64,000 nucleotides of DNA from CAVQBP01 sp963723205 (GCA_963723205.1 CAVRQC010000041.1:248001-312000), one strand, 5' to 3'; positions 44,432-54,900 are shown, numbered from the stretch's first letter. Made by a program: numbers and translations. The notes: generated from the letters alone by a model not told the origin.

Positions 44432-44719
44432 CTATTTAACCTTCGACGCTTTTTCAGCTTTAGTACCCGGATGACCTCTAAAAATTCTTGTTGGTGCAAA
44501 CTCACCTAACTTATGACCAACCATATTTTCAGTAACATACACCGGTATCATTTTATTACCATTATGAACTGCAATTGTATGACCAACAAAATCCGGAGTA
44601 ATTGTAGATGCTCTTGACCAGGTTTTAATAATTTTTTTTTGATTAGTCTTATTTAACTGTTCAATTTTTACAGCTAAATTAACATCTACATAAGGACCTT
44701 TTTTGACCGATCTTGGCAT
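44432..44719 (-). CDS. rpsS: 30S ribosomal protein S19
   Basis: The 95-residue S19 ('MPRSVKKGPYVDVNLAVKIE', 'IKTWSRASTITPDFVGHTIA', 'MVGHKLGEFAPTRIFRGH') pairs with S13 in the 30S head. 9 bases after rplB. Confidence 0.98.
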   Translation of the reverse strand: MPRSVKKGPYVDVNLAVKIEQLNKTNQKKIIKTWSRASTITPDFVGHTIAVHNGNKMIPVYVTENMVGHKLGEFAPTRIFRGHPGTKAEKASKVK

Positions 44720-44728
44720 AATTTCTTT

Positions 44729-45556
44729 CTATTTATTTCGTCTTTTTATAATGAATTTATTGGATTCTTTTTTATGTTTCCTGGTTTTTAAACCCTTAGC
44801 TTTTTGCCCCCATGGTGATACCGGATGCCCACCACCGGATGTTTTACCTTCACCACCACCCATAGGATGATCAACAGGATTCATTGCAACACCACGAACA
44901 TGAGGTCTTTTTCCAAGCCATCTTGTTCTGCCCGCTTTACCCAAGCTAATATTTTCCTGATCTGCATTTCCAACCACACCGTAGGTGGCCATACAATCCA
45001 GTCTAACCATACGAACTTCACCGGAAGGCATTTTAAGCTGAGCAAAATCACCTTCTTTAGCCATTAACTGGATTGATGATCCTGCACTTCGACCCAACTG
45101 TCCACCTTTACCCGGTTTTAATTCAACATTATGAATAAAACTACCGAGAGGCATTTCCCTTAACGGAAGGGCATTTCCAACCACAATTTCGCTGCCTGGA
45201 CCTGATTTAAGTGTATCTCCAACCTTTAATCCTTCAGGTGCAATTATATATCTTTTTTCTCCGTCTATATAATGTAAAAGCGCTATTCTTGAAGAACGAT
45301 TAGGATCATATTCAATTGCAAAAACTTTGGCAGGAATACCATGTTTATTTCTTTTAAAATCAATAACTCTATATCTTCTTTTATGCCCACCGCCAATAAA
45401 ACGAGTTGTAACTCTTCCATGATTATTTCTGCCACCGGATTTCTTTAATGAAACCGTTAAAGATTTTTCCGGATTAGATTTTGTAATTTCCTCAAAAGTA
45501 GAATTTGATCTAAATCTTGTGCCTGGTGTAACCGGTTTTAATTTTTTTATACCCAT
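44729..45556 (-). CDS. rplB: 50S ribosomal protein L2
   Basis: The 275-residue L2 is needed for subunit joining and peptidyl transfer. 'GRNNHGRVTTRFIGGGHKRR' in the N-domain and 'GVAMNPVDHPMGGGEGKTSG', which contains the conserved His near the peptidyl-transferase centre, identify it. 18 bases after rplW. Confidence 0.98.
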   Translation of the reverse strand: MGIKKLKPVTPGTRFRSNSTFEEITKSNPEKSLTVSLKKSGGRNNHGRVTTRFIGGGHKRRYRVIDFKRNKHGIPAKVFAIEYDPNRSSRIALLHYIDGEKRYIIAPEGLKVGDTLKSGPGSEIVVGNALPLREMPLGSFIHNVELKPGKGGQLGRSAGSSIQLMAKEGDFAQLKMPSGEVRMVRLDCMATYGVVGNADQENISLGKAGRTRWLGKRPHVRGVAMNPVDHPMGGGEGKTSGGGHPVSPWGQKAKGLKTRKHKKESNKFIIKRRNK

Positions 45557-45574
45557 TTAATTTCCTAACTCAAA

Positions 45575-45868
45575 CTATACTTGTTCGATTAATTCTATTG
45601 TTTCACCTTCTTTAAGAGTAACTATAGCTTTTTTATATTTTGGAGTTCTTCCAACAAATCTACCGCTTTTTCTAAACTGAGTTTTAGTTTTGCCATGATG
45701 GTTAATTGTTTTCACTTCAACAACATGTACATCAAATTTCTTCTCAATAGCTTTAGCAATTTCAATTTTATTAGATTTCGGATTTACTAAAAACCCATAT
45801 TGACCATGATCCGCAGTCAGGTTAGTCATCTTCTCCGTTATTAGCGGTCTAATTAATATTTCATGCAT
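45575..45868 (-). CDS. rplW: 50S ribosomal protein L23
   Basis: The 97-residue L23 ('MHEILIRPLITEKMTNLTAD', 'VEVKTINHHGKTKTQFRKSG') is the docking site for trigger factor and SRP at the tunnel exit. ATG 45868 is chosen because it gives the family N-terminus and lies one base from the rplD stop. The longer open frame to 45925 runs through the end of rplD. Confidence 0.97.
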   Translation of the reverse strand: MHEILIRPLITEKMTNLTADHGQYGFLVNPKSNKIEIAKAIEKKFDVHVVEVKTINHHGKTKTQFRKSGRFVGRTPKYKKAIVTLKEGETIELIEQV

Positions 45869-45869
45869 T

Positions 45870-46517
45870 TTAACTAACCACCTTTTCTTTTTTTGTAAAA
45901 GAATTCTGAACGATATCCAACGCACTTTTTTGAATTAATAAAACCTGATTATTTAATATATCATATGTTGATGCCTTACTAGCTTCAAGGATTTTTACTT
46001 TTGGGATATTTCGCCCTGATTTAAAAACAGTCTCTAATTTTCCATTTGTAAGCAAAAGGATCTTTTTACCTTTCACATCCAATGCGTTAAGGATATTGAC
46101 AAATTCTTTCGTTTTTGGTTCTTCAAAATTAAAATCTTCAACAATGTATAATTGTTCATCTTTAACTTTATAACTTAGGGCGGATTTCCTAGCCAAGGAT
46201 TTAACTTTTTTATTTAAATTCTGCCTGTAATTTCTTGGTCTTGGTCCGAAGATAGTTCCACCACCAACCCAAAGCGGAGATCTTGTTGTACCAGCACGTG
46301 CGCCACCACGACCTTTCTGCTTCCATGGTTTTTTTCCACCACCGCTAACTTCGGAACGTTCTTTTGCTTTATGAGTACCCTGTCTTTGGTTAGCTAAATA
46401 AGACTTGACTGCCAGATATATAGCATGATCATTCGGCTCTATGCCAAAGATATTATCATCAAGTTGAACTTTTTTACTTGAAGCAGTACCATCAGTTTTA
46501 TATAAATCGAGTTTCAT
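45870..46517 (-). CDS. rplD: 50S ribosomal protein L4
   Basis: The 215-residue L4 has the tunnel loop 'SGGGKKPWKQKGRGGARAGT', 'RSPLWVGGGTIFGPRPRNY', and the globular domain 'YIVEDFNFEEPKTKEFVNIL'. In gamma-proteobacteria L4 regulates the S10 operon; no such leader was identified here. It begins 4 bases after the reconstructed end of rplC, which supports that end point. Confidence 0.97.
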   Translation of the reverse strand: MKLDLYKTDGTASSKKVQLDDNIFGIEPNDHAIYLAVKSYLANQRQGTHKAKERSEVSGGGKKPWKQKGRGGARAGTTRSPLWVGGGTIFGPRPRNYRQNLNKKVKSLARKSALSYKVKDEQLYIVEDFNFEEPKTKEFVNILNALDVKGKKILLLTNGKLETVFKSGRNIPKVKILEASKASTYDILNNQVLLIQKSALDIVQNSFTKKEKVVS

Positions 46518-46521
46518 AAAC

Positions 46522-47146
46522 TTATTTCTTTAACAATTCCACAATTGAATTAATTGATCCGGGGACTGCCCCTTTTACTAAAATTAAATTTTCATCAGCT
46601 AAAATTTTTTCTACTGTAAGATTAGAAACCGTAACCTTCTCATATCCTTTTCGACCGGCCATTCGTTGCCCTTTAAAAGACTCTCGATGGATAAGAACTT
46701 GCTCCTATAGAACCGGGAGCTCTTAGCCTATCGCTTTGGCCATGAGTAGTTCCACCAACACCCCCGAATCCGTGCCTTTTCATTACACCTTGAAATCCTT
46801 TACCTTTGCTTCTCCCTCTAACTTTAATCTTTTCTCCCTCTTTGAAAAGATCAACTTTCACCTCATCACCAATCTTAAATTCATTTTCATTAGAGAATTT
46901 AAATTCTTTCAAATATGCAGAAGGAGCTAGCTTATTTTTCTTAAATTGCCCGCTAACCGGTTTAGATACATTTTTTTCTTTTTTCTCCTCAAACCCTAAT
47001 TGAAGTGCGTTATAACCATCTTTATCAGATGTTCTGATCGAAACAATTTTACATGGACCGGCTTTAATAATTGTGACAGGTATTAATTCACCTGCAGAAT
47101 TAAAAACATTTGACATTCCAATTTTTCTACCGATTATACCAGACAT
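46522..47146 (-). CDS. rplC: 50S ribosomal protein L3, reading frame interrupted by an apparent +1 frameshift
   Basis: The first 157 codons are normal L3 ('MSGIIGRKIGMSNVFNSAGE', 'RGRSKGKGFQGVMKRHGFGG', 'APGSIGASSYPSRVF') and then meet TAA at 46673-46675. One base further on, the rest of L3 is open: 'KGQRMAGRKGYEKVTVSNLT', 'VEKILADENLILVKGAVPGS', ending 'VELLKK' TAA at 46522. Joined by one skipped base the protein has 207 residues, the family's usual size. The site on the minus strand is GTC-TTT-TAA-AGG, so a tRNA-Phe could slip from UUU to the overlapping UUU and resume at AAA-GGG. L3 is essential for 50S assembly and the peptidyl-transferase centre, so a plain knockout is not credible. Either programmed +1 frameshifting or a single-base sequence error explains it. 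Confidence 0.85.
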
Positions 47147-47157
47147 CTTAAAATCCT

Positions 47158-47466
47158 TTAAAGCTTAATCTCAATATCTACTCCCGCCGGAATATCCAAT
47201 TTACTAAGTGAATCGACGGTTTTGTTATTTGAATTGTGTATATCAATTATTCTTTTATGAGCTCTAGTTTCAAACTGCTCTCTAGATTTTTTATCTACAT
47301 GAGGAGATCTTAAAACAGTATAAACTGTTCGCCTGGTCGGCAATGGAATTGGGCCGGATACGACCGCTCCTGTGCTTCTGACAGTTTTAATAATTTTTTC
47401 TGTTGATTTATCAATCAATATATGATCATATGATTTCAACTTTATTCTTATCTTTTGACCTGGCAC
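47158..47466 (-). CDS. rpsJ: 30S ribosomal protein S10
   Basis: The 102-residue S10 ('PGQKIRIKLKSYDHILIDKS', 'PIPLPTRRTVYTVLRSPHVD') also serves as NusE in antitermination. Start GTG 47466 behind AAGGAG at seven bases. It is the first gene of the S10 operon, separated from tuf by a terminator-like hairpin. Confidence 0.97.
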   Translation of the reverse strand: MPGQKIRIKLKSYDHILIDKSTEKIIKTVRSTGAVVSGPIPLPTRRTVYTVLRSPHVDKKSREQFETRAHKRIIDIHNSNNKTVDSLSKLDIPAGVDIEIKL

Positions 47467-47500
47467 CTAAGTACTCCTTAAAAAAAATTAGAAAGAAAAA

Positions 47501-47518
47501 GGGAGTTTCAGAACTCCC
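47501..47518 (-). terminator. Intrinsic terminator after tuf
   Basis: GGGAGTT (47501-47507), loop TCAG, AACTCCC (47512-47518). On the minus strand it is followed by TTTTTC and lies 22 bases after the tuf stop. It likely ends or attenuates the str operon before rpsJ. Confidence 0.8.
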
Positions 47519-47540
47519 TTTTCAGTTAAGCTCTTATTTA

Positions 47541-48749
47541 TTATTCAATAATTTTTGTTACAACACCTGCTCCTACAGTTCTACCACCTTCACGGATAGC
47601 AAAACGCAGACCTTCTTCCATAGCTATTTCAGAAATCAAATCTACTGCAAGCATTACTCTATCTCCCGGCATAACCATCTCGGTACCCTCGGGCAACTGA
47701 GCAACACCAGTTACATCTGTAGTTCTGAAATAAAATTGAGGTCTATATCCGTTAAAGAACGGAGTATGACGTCCACCTTCATCTTTTGAAAGAATATATA
47801 CATTTCCTTCAAATTTTTTATGAGGTGTAATAGAACCTGTCTTAGCTAGTACCATCCCGCGTTCGATCTCTTTTTTATCAACACCTCTTAAAAGAATACC
47901 AGCATTATCACCTGCCATAGCAGAGTCGAGTTCTTTTCTAAACATTTCAATACCGGTAACAACTGTCTTTTTATGAACACCCAGGCCTATTAATTCAACT
48001 TCTTCAGATAATTTTACCTGGCCTCTTTCGACTCTTCCTGTTGCTACAGTACCACGACCAGTAATAGAGAATACGTCTTCAACAGGCATCAAGAAAGGTT
48101 TATTAGTATCTCTTTCAGGTAAAGGAATATAATCATCAACCTCTTTCATTAAATCCCAAATGCAATTCAACCTAGGATCATCTGCCGGTACATTAGGATC
48201 TGCAGCAGCTTCTAAGGCCTGCAAAGCCGAGCCCTGAATAATTGGTATTTCATCACCCGGAAATTCGTATTCATTCAAGAGATCTCTCAACTCAACTTCA
48301 ACCAATTCAAGCAGCTCAGGATCATCAACCATATCAACTTTATTCATAAAGACAACTATTCTCGGAACACCTACCTGACGTGCAAGGAGAATATGTTCTC
48401 TTGTTTGAGGCATAGGACCATCTGTAGCAGCAACGACGAGAATAGCTCCATCCATCTGTGCCGCACCGGTAATCATGTTTTTAACATAATCTGCGTGACC
48501 GGGGCAATCAACGTGAGCATAGTGTCTAGTCTCAGTAGAATATTCTACGTGAGCAGTTGCAATAGTGATACCTCTTTCTCTCTCTTCAGGGGCATTATCA
48601 ATACTATCAAAAGTTCTAATTTGTGATAAGCCTTTTTTAGCAAGAGCCATAGTGATGGCAGCAGTTAATGTAGTTTTACCATGGTCCACGTGACCGATTG
48701 TGCCTACGTTAACGTGAGGCTTACTCCTATCAAATTTTTCTTTTGCCAT
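47541..48749 (-). CDS. tuf: Elongation factor Tu
   Basis: The 402-residue GTPase delivers aminoacyl-tRNA to the ribosome. G-motifs are 'GHVDHGKTTL', 'DCPGHADYVKNM' and 'NKVDMV'. The C-terminal barrels contain 'GRGTVATGRVERG' and 'FNGYRPQFYFRTTDVTG'. It is the last gene of the str operon and the only tuf in the window; the second tuf often found beside tRNA-Trp/secE is replaced by rpmG here. Confidence 0.99.
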   Translation of the reverse strand: MAKEKFDRSKPHVNVGTIGHVDHGKTTLTAAITMALAKKGLSQIRTFDSIDNAPEERERGITIATAHVEYSTETRHYAHVDCPGHADYVKNMITGAAQMDGAILVVAATDGPMPQTREHILLARQVGVPRIVVFMNKVDMVDDPELLELVEVELRDLLNEYEFPGDEIPIIQGSALQALEAAADPNVPADDPRLNCIWDLMKEVDDYIPLPERDTNKPFLMPVEDVFSITGRGTVATGRVERGQVKLSEEVELIGLGVHKKTVVTGIEMFRKELDSAMAGDNAGILLRGVDKKEIERGMVLAKTGSITPHKKFEGNVYILSKDEGGRHTPFFNGYRPQFYFRTTDVTGVAQLPEGTEMVMPGDRVMLAVDLISEIAMEEGLRFAIREGGRTVGAGVVTKIIE

Positions 48750-48782
48750 CTATATCTCCTTTTTAATAATTCTATTTAATTT

Positions 48783-50882
48783 TTATGCGTTTGTTAATGA
48801 TTTTTTACCTAATGTTTTTTCAGCAATTTCATCGGCAATCGATTTCGGAACTTCGGAATAATGTGAAAACTGCATTGTATAAATTGCACGACCTTGTGTC
48901 ATCGACCTTAAAATAGTTGCATAACCAAACATTTCCGATAAAGGAACTGTAGCAGTTATTACTTGCGCATCTTTCCTTGCAGAGAAGCCTTCAATTTTTC
49001 CTCTTCTTCCATTTAAATCACCCATTACATCACCCAAATATTCTTCGGGTGTTACAACTTCTACATCCATTATAGGTTCCAATAAAACCGGTTTAGCTTT
49101 TTTTGCACCTTCTTTAAAGGCAATAGAACCGGCAACTTTAAAAGAGATTTCATCTGAATCCACATCGTGATAAGAACCATCATAAATCTTTGCCTTAACA
49201 TCTACAACAGGGAAGCCGGCCACGACACCATTTCTCATAGCTTCCTGGATTCCTGCGGAAACAGCAGGAATATATTCTTTAGGAACTGTACCACCAACAA
49301 CAGCATTTGTAAACTCATAACCTTTTCCAGGTTCATTTGGACTGAGCTCAATCCACACATGTCCATATTTACCACGGCCGCCTGACTGTTTAACAAATTT
49401 TCCTTCTGCGTTAACACTCTGGGTTATCGATTCTCTATAAGCAACCTGAGGTTTGCCAACATTTGCTTCAACCTTGAATTCTCTTTTCATTCTATCTATC
49501 AATATTTCCAGATGTAACTCACCCATCCCGCTAATTAATGTTTGGCCTGTTTCCTCATCAACCTTCACCTGAAATGTAGGGTCTTCATCTGCAAGTTTTA
49601 CCAAAGATTCAGATAGTTTATCCTGATCAGCCTTGGTTTTCGGTTCAATTGCAATCTGAATAACCGGTTCGGGGAAAACAATTTTTTCAAGTAAAACCGG
49701 CTCTCCTTCGGAACACAAAGTATCACCTGTTTTAGTATGTTTTAATCCAACCGCAGCAGCAATATCACCGGCTCTAACATCTTCAATTTCTTCTCTATGA
49801 TTAGCATGCATTTGCAGGAGTCTACTAATCCTCTCCTTCCTTTCACTTACGGCATTATAGATGTAAGAACCCGCCTTCAATGTTCCAGAGTAAACCCTAA
49901 AGAATGTCAGCTTACCGACATACGGATCATTCATAATTTTAAAAGCTAACGCAGTAAATTTTTCTTTCTCGTCTATTTTTCTTTTGATGCTGTCATTAAT
50001 ACCAACGTGATGGGCTTCAATTTCTTTGAAGTCAACAGGAGAAGGTAAAAAATCGACAACAGAATCCAACAATTTTTGTATACCTTTATTTTTAAATGCT
50101 GATCCGCACAATACTGGAATAATTTTCAGTTCAATTGTAGCCCGACGCAGTACACTTTTAATTTCATCTTCACTAATTTCTTTTCCATCAAGATATTTTT
50201 CAAGTAAAGTATCATCCACATCCGAAACTGCTTCAAGCATCTCGGTTCTATACTTATTAGCAACTTCAAACAAATCTTTCGGTATTTCAAGCTCATCAAA
50301 TGTAGCACCAAAGGTTTCTTCATGATACATCCTGGCCTTAAATGAAATAAGATCAATAACACCGGAAAACATATCACCTTCACCAATAGGAAGGTTGATT
50401 GGAATTGCATTAGCGCTTAATCTATCTTTCATCATTTGTAAAACATTATAAAAATCAGCACCTGTTCTGTCCATTTTATTAACAAATGCAATTCTAGGGA
50501 CTTTATATTTATCAGCTTGTCTCCAGACGGTTTCCGATTGAGGTTCAACCCCTCCGACAGCACAAAACAGAGCAACTGCTCCGTCCAAAATCCTTAATGA
50601 TCTTTCTACTTCAACTGTAAAATCAACATGGCCTGGAGTATCGATAATATTAATCTGATGATTATCCCAGAAACATGTTGTAGCTGCACTAGTAATTGTA
50701 ATTCCTCTTTCTTTTTCCTGTTCCATCCAATCCATGGTAGCCGCACCATCATGAACTTCGCCCAAACGATGCAACCTTCCAGTATAAAAGAGTATTCTTT
50801 CAGTAGTAGTGGTTTTCCCGGCATCAATATGAGCCATAATACCAATATTTCGTACATTCTCTATTGTTTGTCTAACTGCCAT
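48783..50882 (-). CDS. fusA: Elongation factor G
   Basis: The 699-residue translocase GTPase has 'MAHIDAGKTTTTERILFYTG' (G1), 'DTPGHVDFTVEVERSLR' (G3), 'VNKMDRTGADF' (G4) and domain IV 'GGRGKYGHVWIELSPNEPG'. It moves tRNA and mRNA after peptide transfer. Between rpsG and tuf in the classical str order; ATG start. Confidence 0.98.
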   Translation of the reverse strand: MAVRQTIENVRNIGIMAHIDAGKTTTTERILFYTGRLHRLGEVHDGAATMDWMEQEKERGITITSAATTCFWDNHQINIIDTPGHVDFTVEVERSLRILDGAVALFCAVGGVEPQSETVWRQADKYKVPRIAFVNKMDRTGADFYNVLQMMKDRLSANAIPINLPIGEGDMFSGVIDLISFKARMYHEETFGATFDELEIPKDLFEVANKYRTEMLEAVSDVDDTLLEKYLDGKEISEDEIKSVLRRATIELKIIPVLCGSAFKNKGIQKLLDSVVDFLPSPVDFKEIEAHHVGINDSIKRKIDEKEKFTALAFKIMNDPYVGKLTFFRVYSGTLKAGSYIYNAVSERKERISRLLQMHANHREEIEDVRAGDIAAAVGLKHTKTGDTLCSEGEPVLLEKIVFPEPVIQIAIEPKTKADQDKLSESLVKLADEDPTFQVKVDEETGQTLISGMGELHLEILIDRMKREFKVEANVGKPQVAYRESITQSVNAEGKFVKQSGGRGKYGHVWIELSPNEPGKGYEFTNAVVGGTVPKEYIPAVSAGIQEAMRNGVVAGFPVVDVKAKIYDGSYHDVDSDEISFKVAGSIAFKEGAKKAKPVLLEPIMDVEVVTPEEYLGDVMGDLNGRRGKIEGFSARKDAQVITATVPLSEMFGYATILRSMTQGRAIYTMQFSHYSEVPKSIADEIAEKTLGKKSLTNA

Positions 50883-50927
50883 AATAATTCAATTCACTTT
50901 CTATTTCTTCTAATCAAACAATATATA

Positions 50928-51395
50928 TTACCACCTAAAATGAGCGAACGCTTTGTTCGCTTCAGCCATTTTATGAGTATCTTCTTTTTTCTTAACGGCA
51001 GAGCCCTCTCCATTGGATGCAGAAATCAATTCCGAAGCTAATTTCAACGACATGGATTTATCATTTCTTTCTCTAGCATATCTTTTAATCCATCTCATAG
51101 CAAGAGCAGTTCTTCTTTCAGGTCTAACTTCAGTAGGAACTTGATAAGTTGCGCCGCCAACCCTTCTGCTTCTGACTTCAATTATTGGTTGAACATTACT
51201 CATTGCTTTTTTAAAGATTTCCAGACCCGGTTTTTGTGTTCTGTTTTCTATAAGATCAAAAGCATTATAAACTACACTGCGTGCTTTTGATTTTTTACCA
51301 TCATACATAATACAATTGATGAATTTAGAAACCAAAACGTCATTAAATTTAGGATCTGGTTTTAAGTATTTCTTTTCTGCTCTTTTCTTTCTCAT
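50928..51395 (-). CDS. rpsG: 30S ribosomal protein S7
   Basis: The 155-residue S7 ('KYLKPDPKFNDVLVSKFINC', 'RSRRVGGATYQVPTEVRPER', 'AEANKAFAHFRW') organises the 16S 3' domain and borders the E site. 3 bases after rpsL. Confidence 0.98.
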   Translation of the reverse strand: MRKKRAEKKYLKPDPKFNDVLVSKFINCIMYDGKKSKARSVVYNAFDLIENRTQKPGLEIFKKAMSNVQPIIEVRSRRVGGATYQVPTEVRPERRTALAMRWIKRYARERNDKSMSLKLASELISASNGEGSAVKKKEDTHKMAEANKAFAHFRW

Positions 51396-51398
51396 AAA

Positions 51399-51776
51399 TT
51401 ATTTAACCTTCGGTTTTTTAGCTCCGTATTTTGATCTGCCCTGTTTTCTATCTTCCACACCACTTGTATCCAAAGTACCTCTAACTATATGGTATCTAAC
51501 ACCGGGCAAATCTTTTATTCTTCCGCCTCTGATTAAGACTATAGAGTGCTCTTGTAAATTGTGCCCTTCACCAGGAATATACGCAGTAACCTCCATACTA
51601 TTAGTTAACCTTACCCTGGCAACTTTTCTTAAAGCAGAGTTTGGTTTTTTAGGTGTTGTTGTATATACTCTTGTGCAGACACCTCTTTTCTGGGGGCAAG
51701 CATCAAGAGCAGGAGCTTTTTTCTTAGCTAAAACCTGCGTTCTTCCTTTTCTAACCAACTGATTTATTGTAGGCAC
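51399..51776 (-). CDS. rpsL: 30S ribosomal protein S12
   Basis: The 125-residue S12 acts in decoding. The conserved loop around the streptomycin-related Lys ('TTPKKPNSALRKVARVRL') is wild-type in form, and 'PGEGHNLQEHSIVLIRGGRI' and 'LPGVRYHIVRG' follow. Start GTG 51776 behind AAGGAG. First gene of the str operon, with a good promoter 46 bases upstream. Confidence 0.98.
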   Translation of the reverse strand: MPTINQLVRKGRTQVLAKKKAPALDACPQKRGVCTRVYTTTPKKPNSALRKVARVRLTNSMEVTAYIPGEGHNLQEHSIVLIRGGRIKDLPGVRYHIVRGTLDTSGVEDRKQGRSKYGAKKPKVK

Positions 51777-51821
51777 AAATTCTCCTTAAATCAAATAAAT
51801 TCCAAAAAATTTCAGACTTTA

Positions 51822-51850
51822 AATATAGGATTAACTATAAAATTTGTCAA
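51822..51850 (-). promoter_or_regulatory. Sigma70-type promoter of the str operon
   Basis: On the minus strand a perfect TTGACA (51850-51845), 17-base spacer and TATATT (51827-51822), 46 bases ahead of the rpsL start and after the rpoC terminator hairpin's mirror position. Spacing and hexamers are near consensus. This is the clearest promoter in the window. Confidence 0.75.
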
Positions 51851-51914
51851 GAAATGAAAATATTATTTTAATCCTACAATTTTTTTATGCTTAATGAATA
51901 TTTTATGACACAAA

Positions 51915-51945
51915 AAATCCGGTTTTGCAAGTGAAAACCGGATTT
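51915..51945 (-). terminator. Intrinsic terminator after rpoC
   Basis: AAATCCGGTTTT (51915-51926), 7-base loop, AAAACCGGATTT (51934-51945): a perfect 12 bp stem 8 bases beyond the rpoC stop on the minus strand, ending in a T-run. Confidence 0.88.
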
Positions 51946-51953
51946 ATAATAGT

Positions 51954-54900
51954 TTATTGTGCTTGTACTTCTTCTTTAGGAGTTTCTTCTACAGGAGCTT
52001 CTTCAACTTTCAAAATAATATTTCTATATTTCTTTAAACCAGTACCAGCAGGGATCAAATGCCCCATAACCACATTTTCTTTTAAGCCGAGCAATTGATC
52101 AATTTTAGCTTCGGTAGCCGCATTAGCTAGAACTTTTGTGGTCTCCTGGAATGATGCAGCTGATATAAAGCTTTCTGTAGAAAGTGCAGCTTGTGTTATA
52201 CCAAGCAAAACGTGTTCAAATGTTGCCGGATAAGCATCATGAGAAATAATCTGCTTTTTATCTTTTTTACTTAAATCAGCATTAATTTCTCTCAACTTAC
52301 TCCTTATAATAAGCTGACCATCTTTATACCTTGAATCTCCTTTATCTTCAACATAAACCATGGAAGAAATTTTCTCGTTTTCATCAATAAATTCATTTCT
52401 TCCAACAATATCTTCTTCAAGGAACCTGGTATCACCAGGAGATACAATTTTAATTTTCTGTAGCATCTGGCGGACAATCACTTCGATATGTTTATCATTT
52501 ATTTTCACACCCTGCAATCTATATACATCTTGAATTTCATTCACCAAATATTCCTGAACAGCACTTGTTCCCTTAATTTTAAGAATATCATGGGGATTGA
52601 TTGGGCCATCGGTTATTTTTTCACCTGCCGGAATTTCATCATTTTCCTGGACTAAAATATGTTTACCTAAAGGAACATTATACTTTTTCTCATCAGAACC
52701 ATCTGGAGCAGACACAAGTATTTCCCTGGAACCCTTTTTCCTCGCACCAAACTTAACCGTACCTTCAATTTCAGAAACAATAGCAGGTTCCTGAGGACTT
52801 CTTGCTTCAAACAATTCAGTTACTCTCGGCAAACCACCTGTAATGTCACGGCTTTTTGAAGCTTGCTTGGAAATTTTAGCAAGAATAGTTCCCGGAGCGA
52901 TAGATTCACCTTCTTCAACTGAAAGATAAGCCCTAGTAGGAATATTAAATGACTTTTTAATACCATCTTCCGTTTCAATAGAAATACTTGGTGTAAGAGT
53001 TTTATCTTTTGATTCAATAACTACTTTTTGAACGTGACCTGTTTGCTCATCAGTAACCTGCTGAAGAGTAACACCGTCAACTAAATCAACAAACCTTACA
53101 CGACCAGCCAAATCAGAAAGAATAACGGCATTATAAGGATCATGATTATAAAGAGGCTGACGTTTCTTTACTTTTTGACCATCGGAGACAACCAATTCGG
53201 CTCCGTAAGGGACATCATATTTTTTCATCTGACGGTTGTTATCATCATATATTCCAATGGAACCTCTTCTTCCGGTTACAACTTTTACTGTTCCTAAAAA
53301 GTCTGATTTTTCAACATACCTAATTCTCTCAAACTTAATAGTACCTTCAGTTGAAGCCTCAACTTGAGATTGGCTTGCAATTCTCGATGATGTACCACCA
53401 AGGTGGAAAGTTCTTAAGGTTAACTGTGTTCCAGGTTCACCAATTGATTGAGCAGCAATAATACCTACTGATTCACCAATTTCAACAAGCTTACCATTAG
53501 TTAAGTTTCTGCCATAACATTTTGCACAAACCCCTCTTTTTGATTCGCAAGTTAATACTGTTCTAATATAAACAGAGTCGATATTTGAATCTTCAATTTT
53601 ATCAGCAATATCTTCAGTTATCATTTCACCTGCAGCAATTATCAACTCATCTGTTCTCGGATCATATACATCTTCCTGAGCAACACGGCCGGTAATCCTT
53701 TCACCTAAAGGTTCTCTTTCCTGTTCAACATCTTTTAATGCAGTAATTTCAATCCCCAGAATAGTTCCGCAATCAATTTCAGAAATAATAACATCTTGAG
53801 ACACATCAACTAATCTTCTTGTTAAGTAACCAGCATCTGCAGTTTTAAGAGCTGTATCTGCAAGACCTTTTCTAGCACCGTGGGTTGAAATGAAGTACTC
53901 AAGTACTGAAAGACCTTCCTTAAAATTTGCAACAATCGGGTTTTCAATAATTTCACCTGCCTGTCCAGATAAAGTTTTTTGAGGTTTCATCATCAATCCC
54001 CTCATGCCTGCAAGCTGCCTAACCTGTTCTTGAGAACCTCTCGCGCCGGAATCAACCATCATATGGAGAGAATTAAACCCTTGATTGTGACCTTTGATTT
54101 TATCCATTAAAGCGCGGGCAACATCATTAGTTGTGTGTGTCCAAACATCAATAATCTTGTTATATCTTTCAGCATCGGTAATAACACCCTGTTCATGTTC
54201 ATTTAGAATAGCTTCAACTTTTTTATCTGCTTTCGATATTAGATTTACTTTTTCTTCAGGGATAATCATATCACCATAACTTACAGAAAGACCACCGGCA
54301 GTAGAATATCTAAATCCGATATCTTTTAAGTCATCAAGAAATTTAGCTGTTACTTTATTACCTAGTTTTAAGAACATTTGGCCAATAAAACCACCGAAAG
54401 TTTTCTTGATGAGAAGCTGGTTAAAGTAGCCCATTTCTTTTGGAACAATCCGATTGAATATTACACGACCGACCGTAGTTTCAATCATTTTACCGTCTAT
54501 CTTAACTTTAATTCTTGCATGCAGACCAACAACCTTGGAATTATAAGCTATTTGTACTTCATCTGCTGAACCGAACTGCATACCTTCACCTTTTTCACCT
54601 TCTCTTAATTTAGTTAGATAGTAGCAGCCCAGAACTATATCCTGAGTAGGGACAACAATTGGGCTACCATTCTGAGGTGAAAGAATATTATGGCTACTCA
54701 ACATCAGTAATGATGCTTCTAGTTGTGCTTCATAAGAAAGCGGAACGTGAACAGCCATCTGATCACCGTCAAAGTCGGCATTAAACGCAGTACACACCAT
54801 TGGATGAAGCTGAATAGCACGCCCATCTATTAGTATTGGTTGAAAAGCCTGGATACCAAGTCTATGCAATGTTGGTGCTCGGTTTAGTAATATAGGATGT

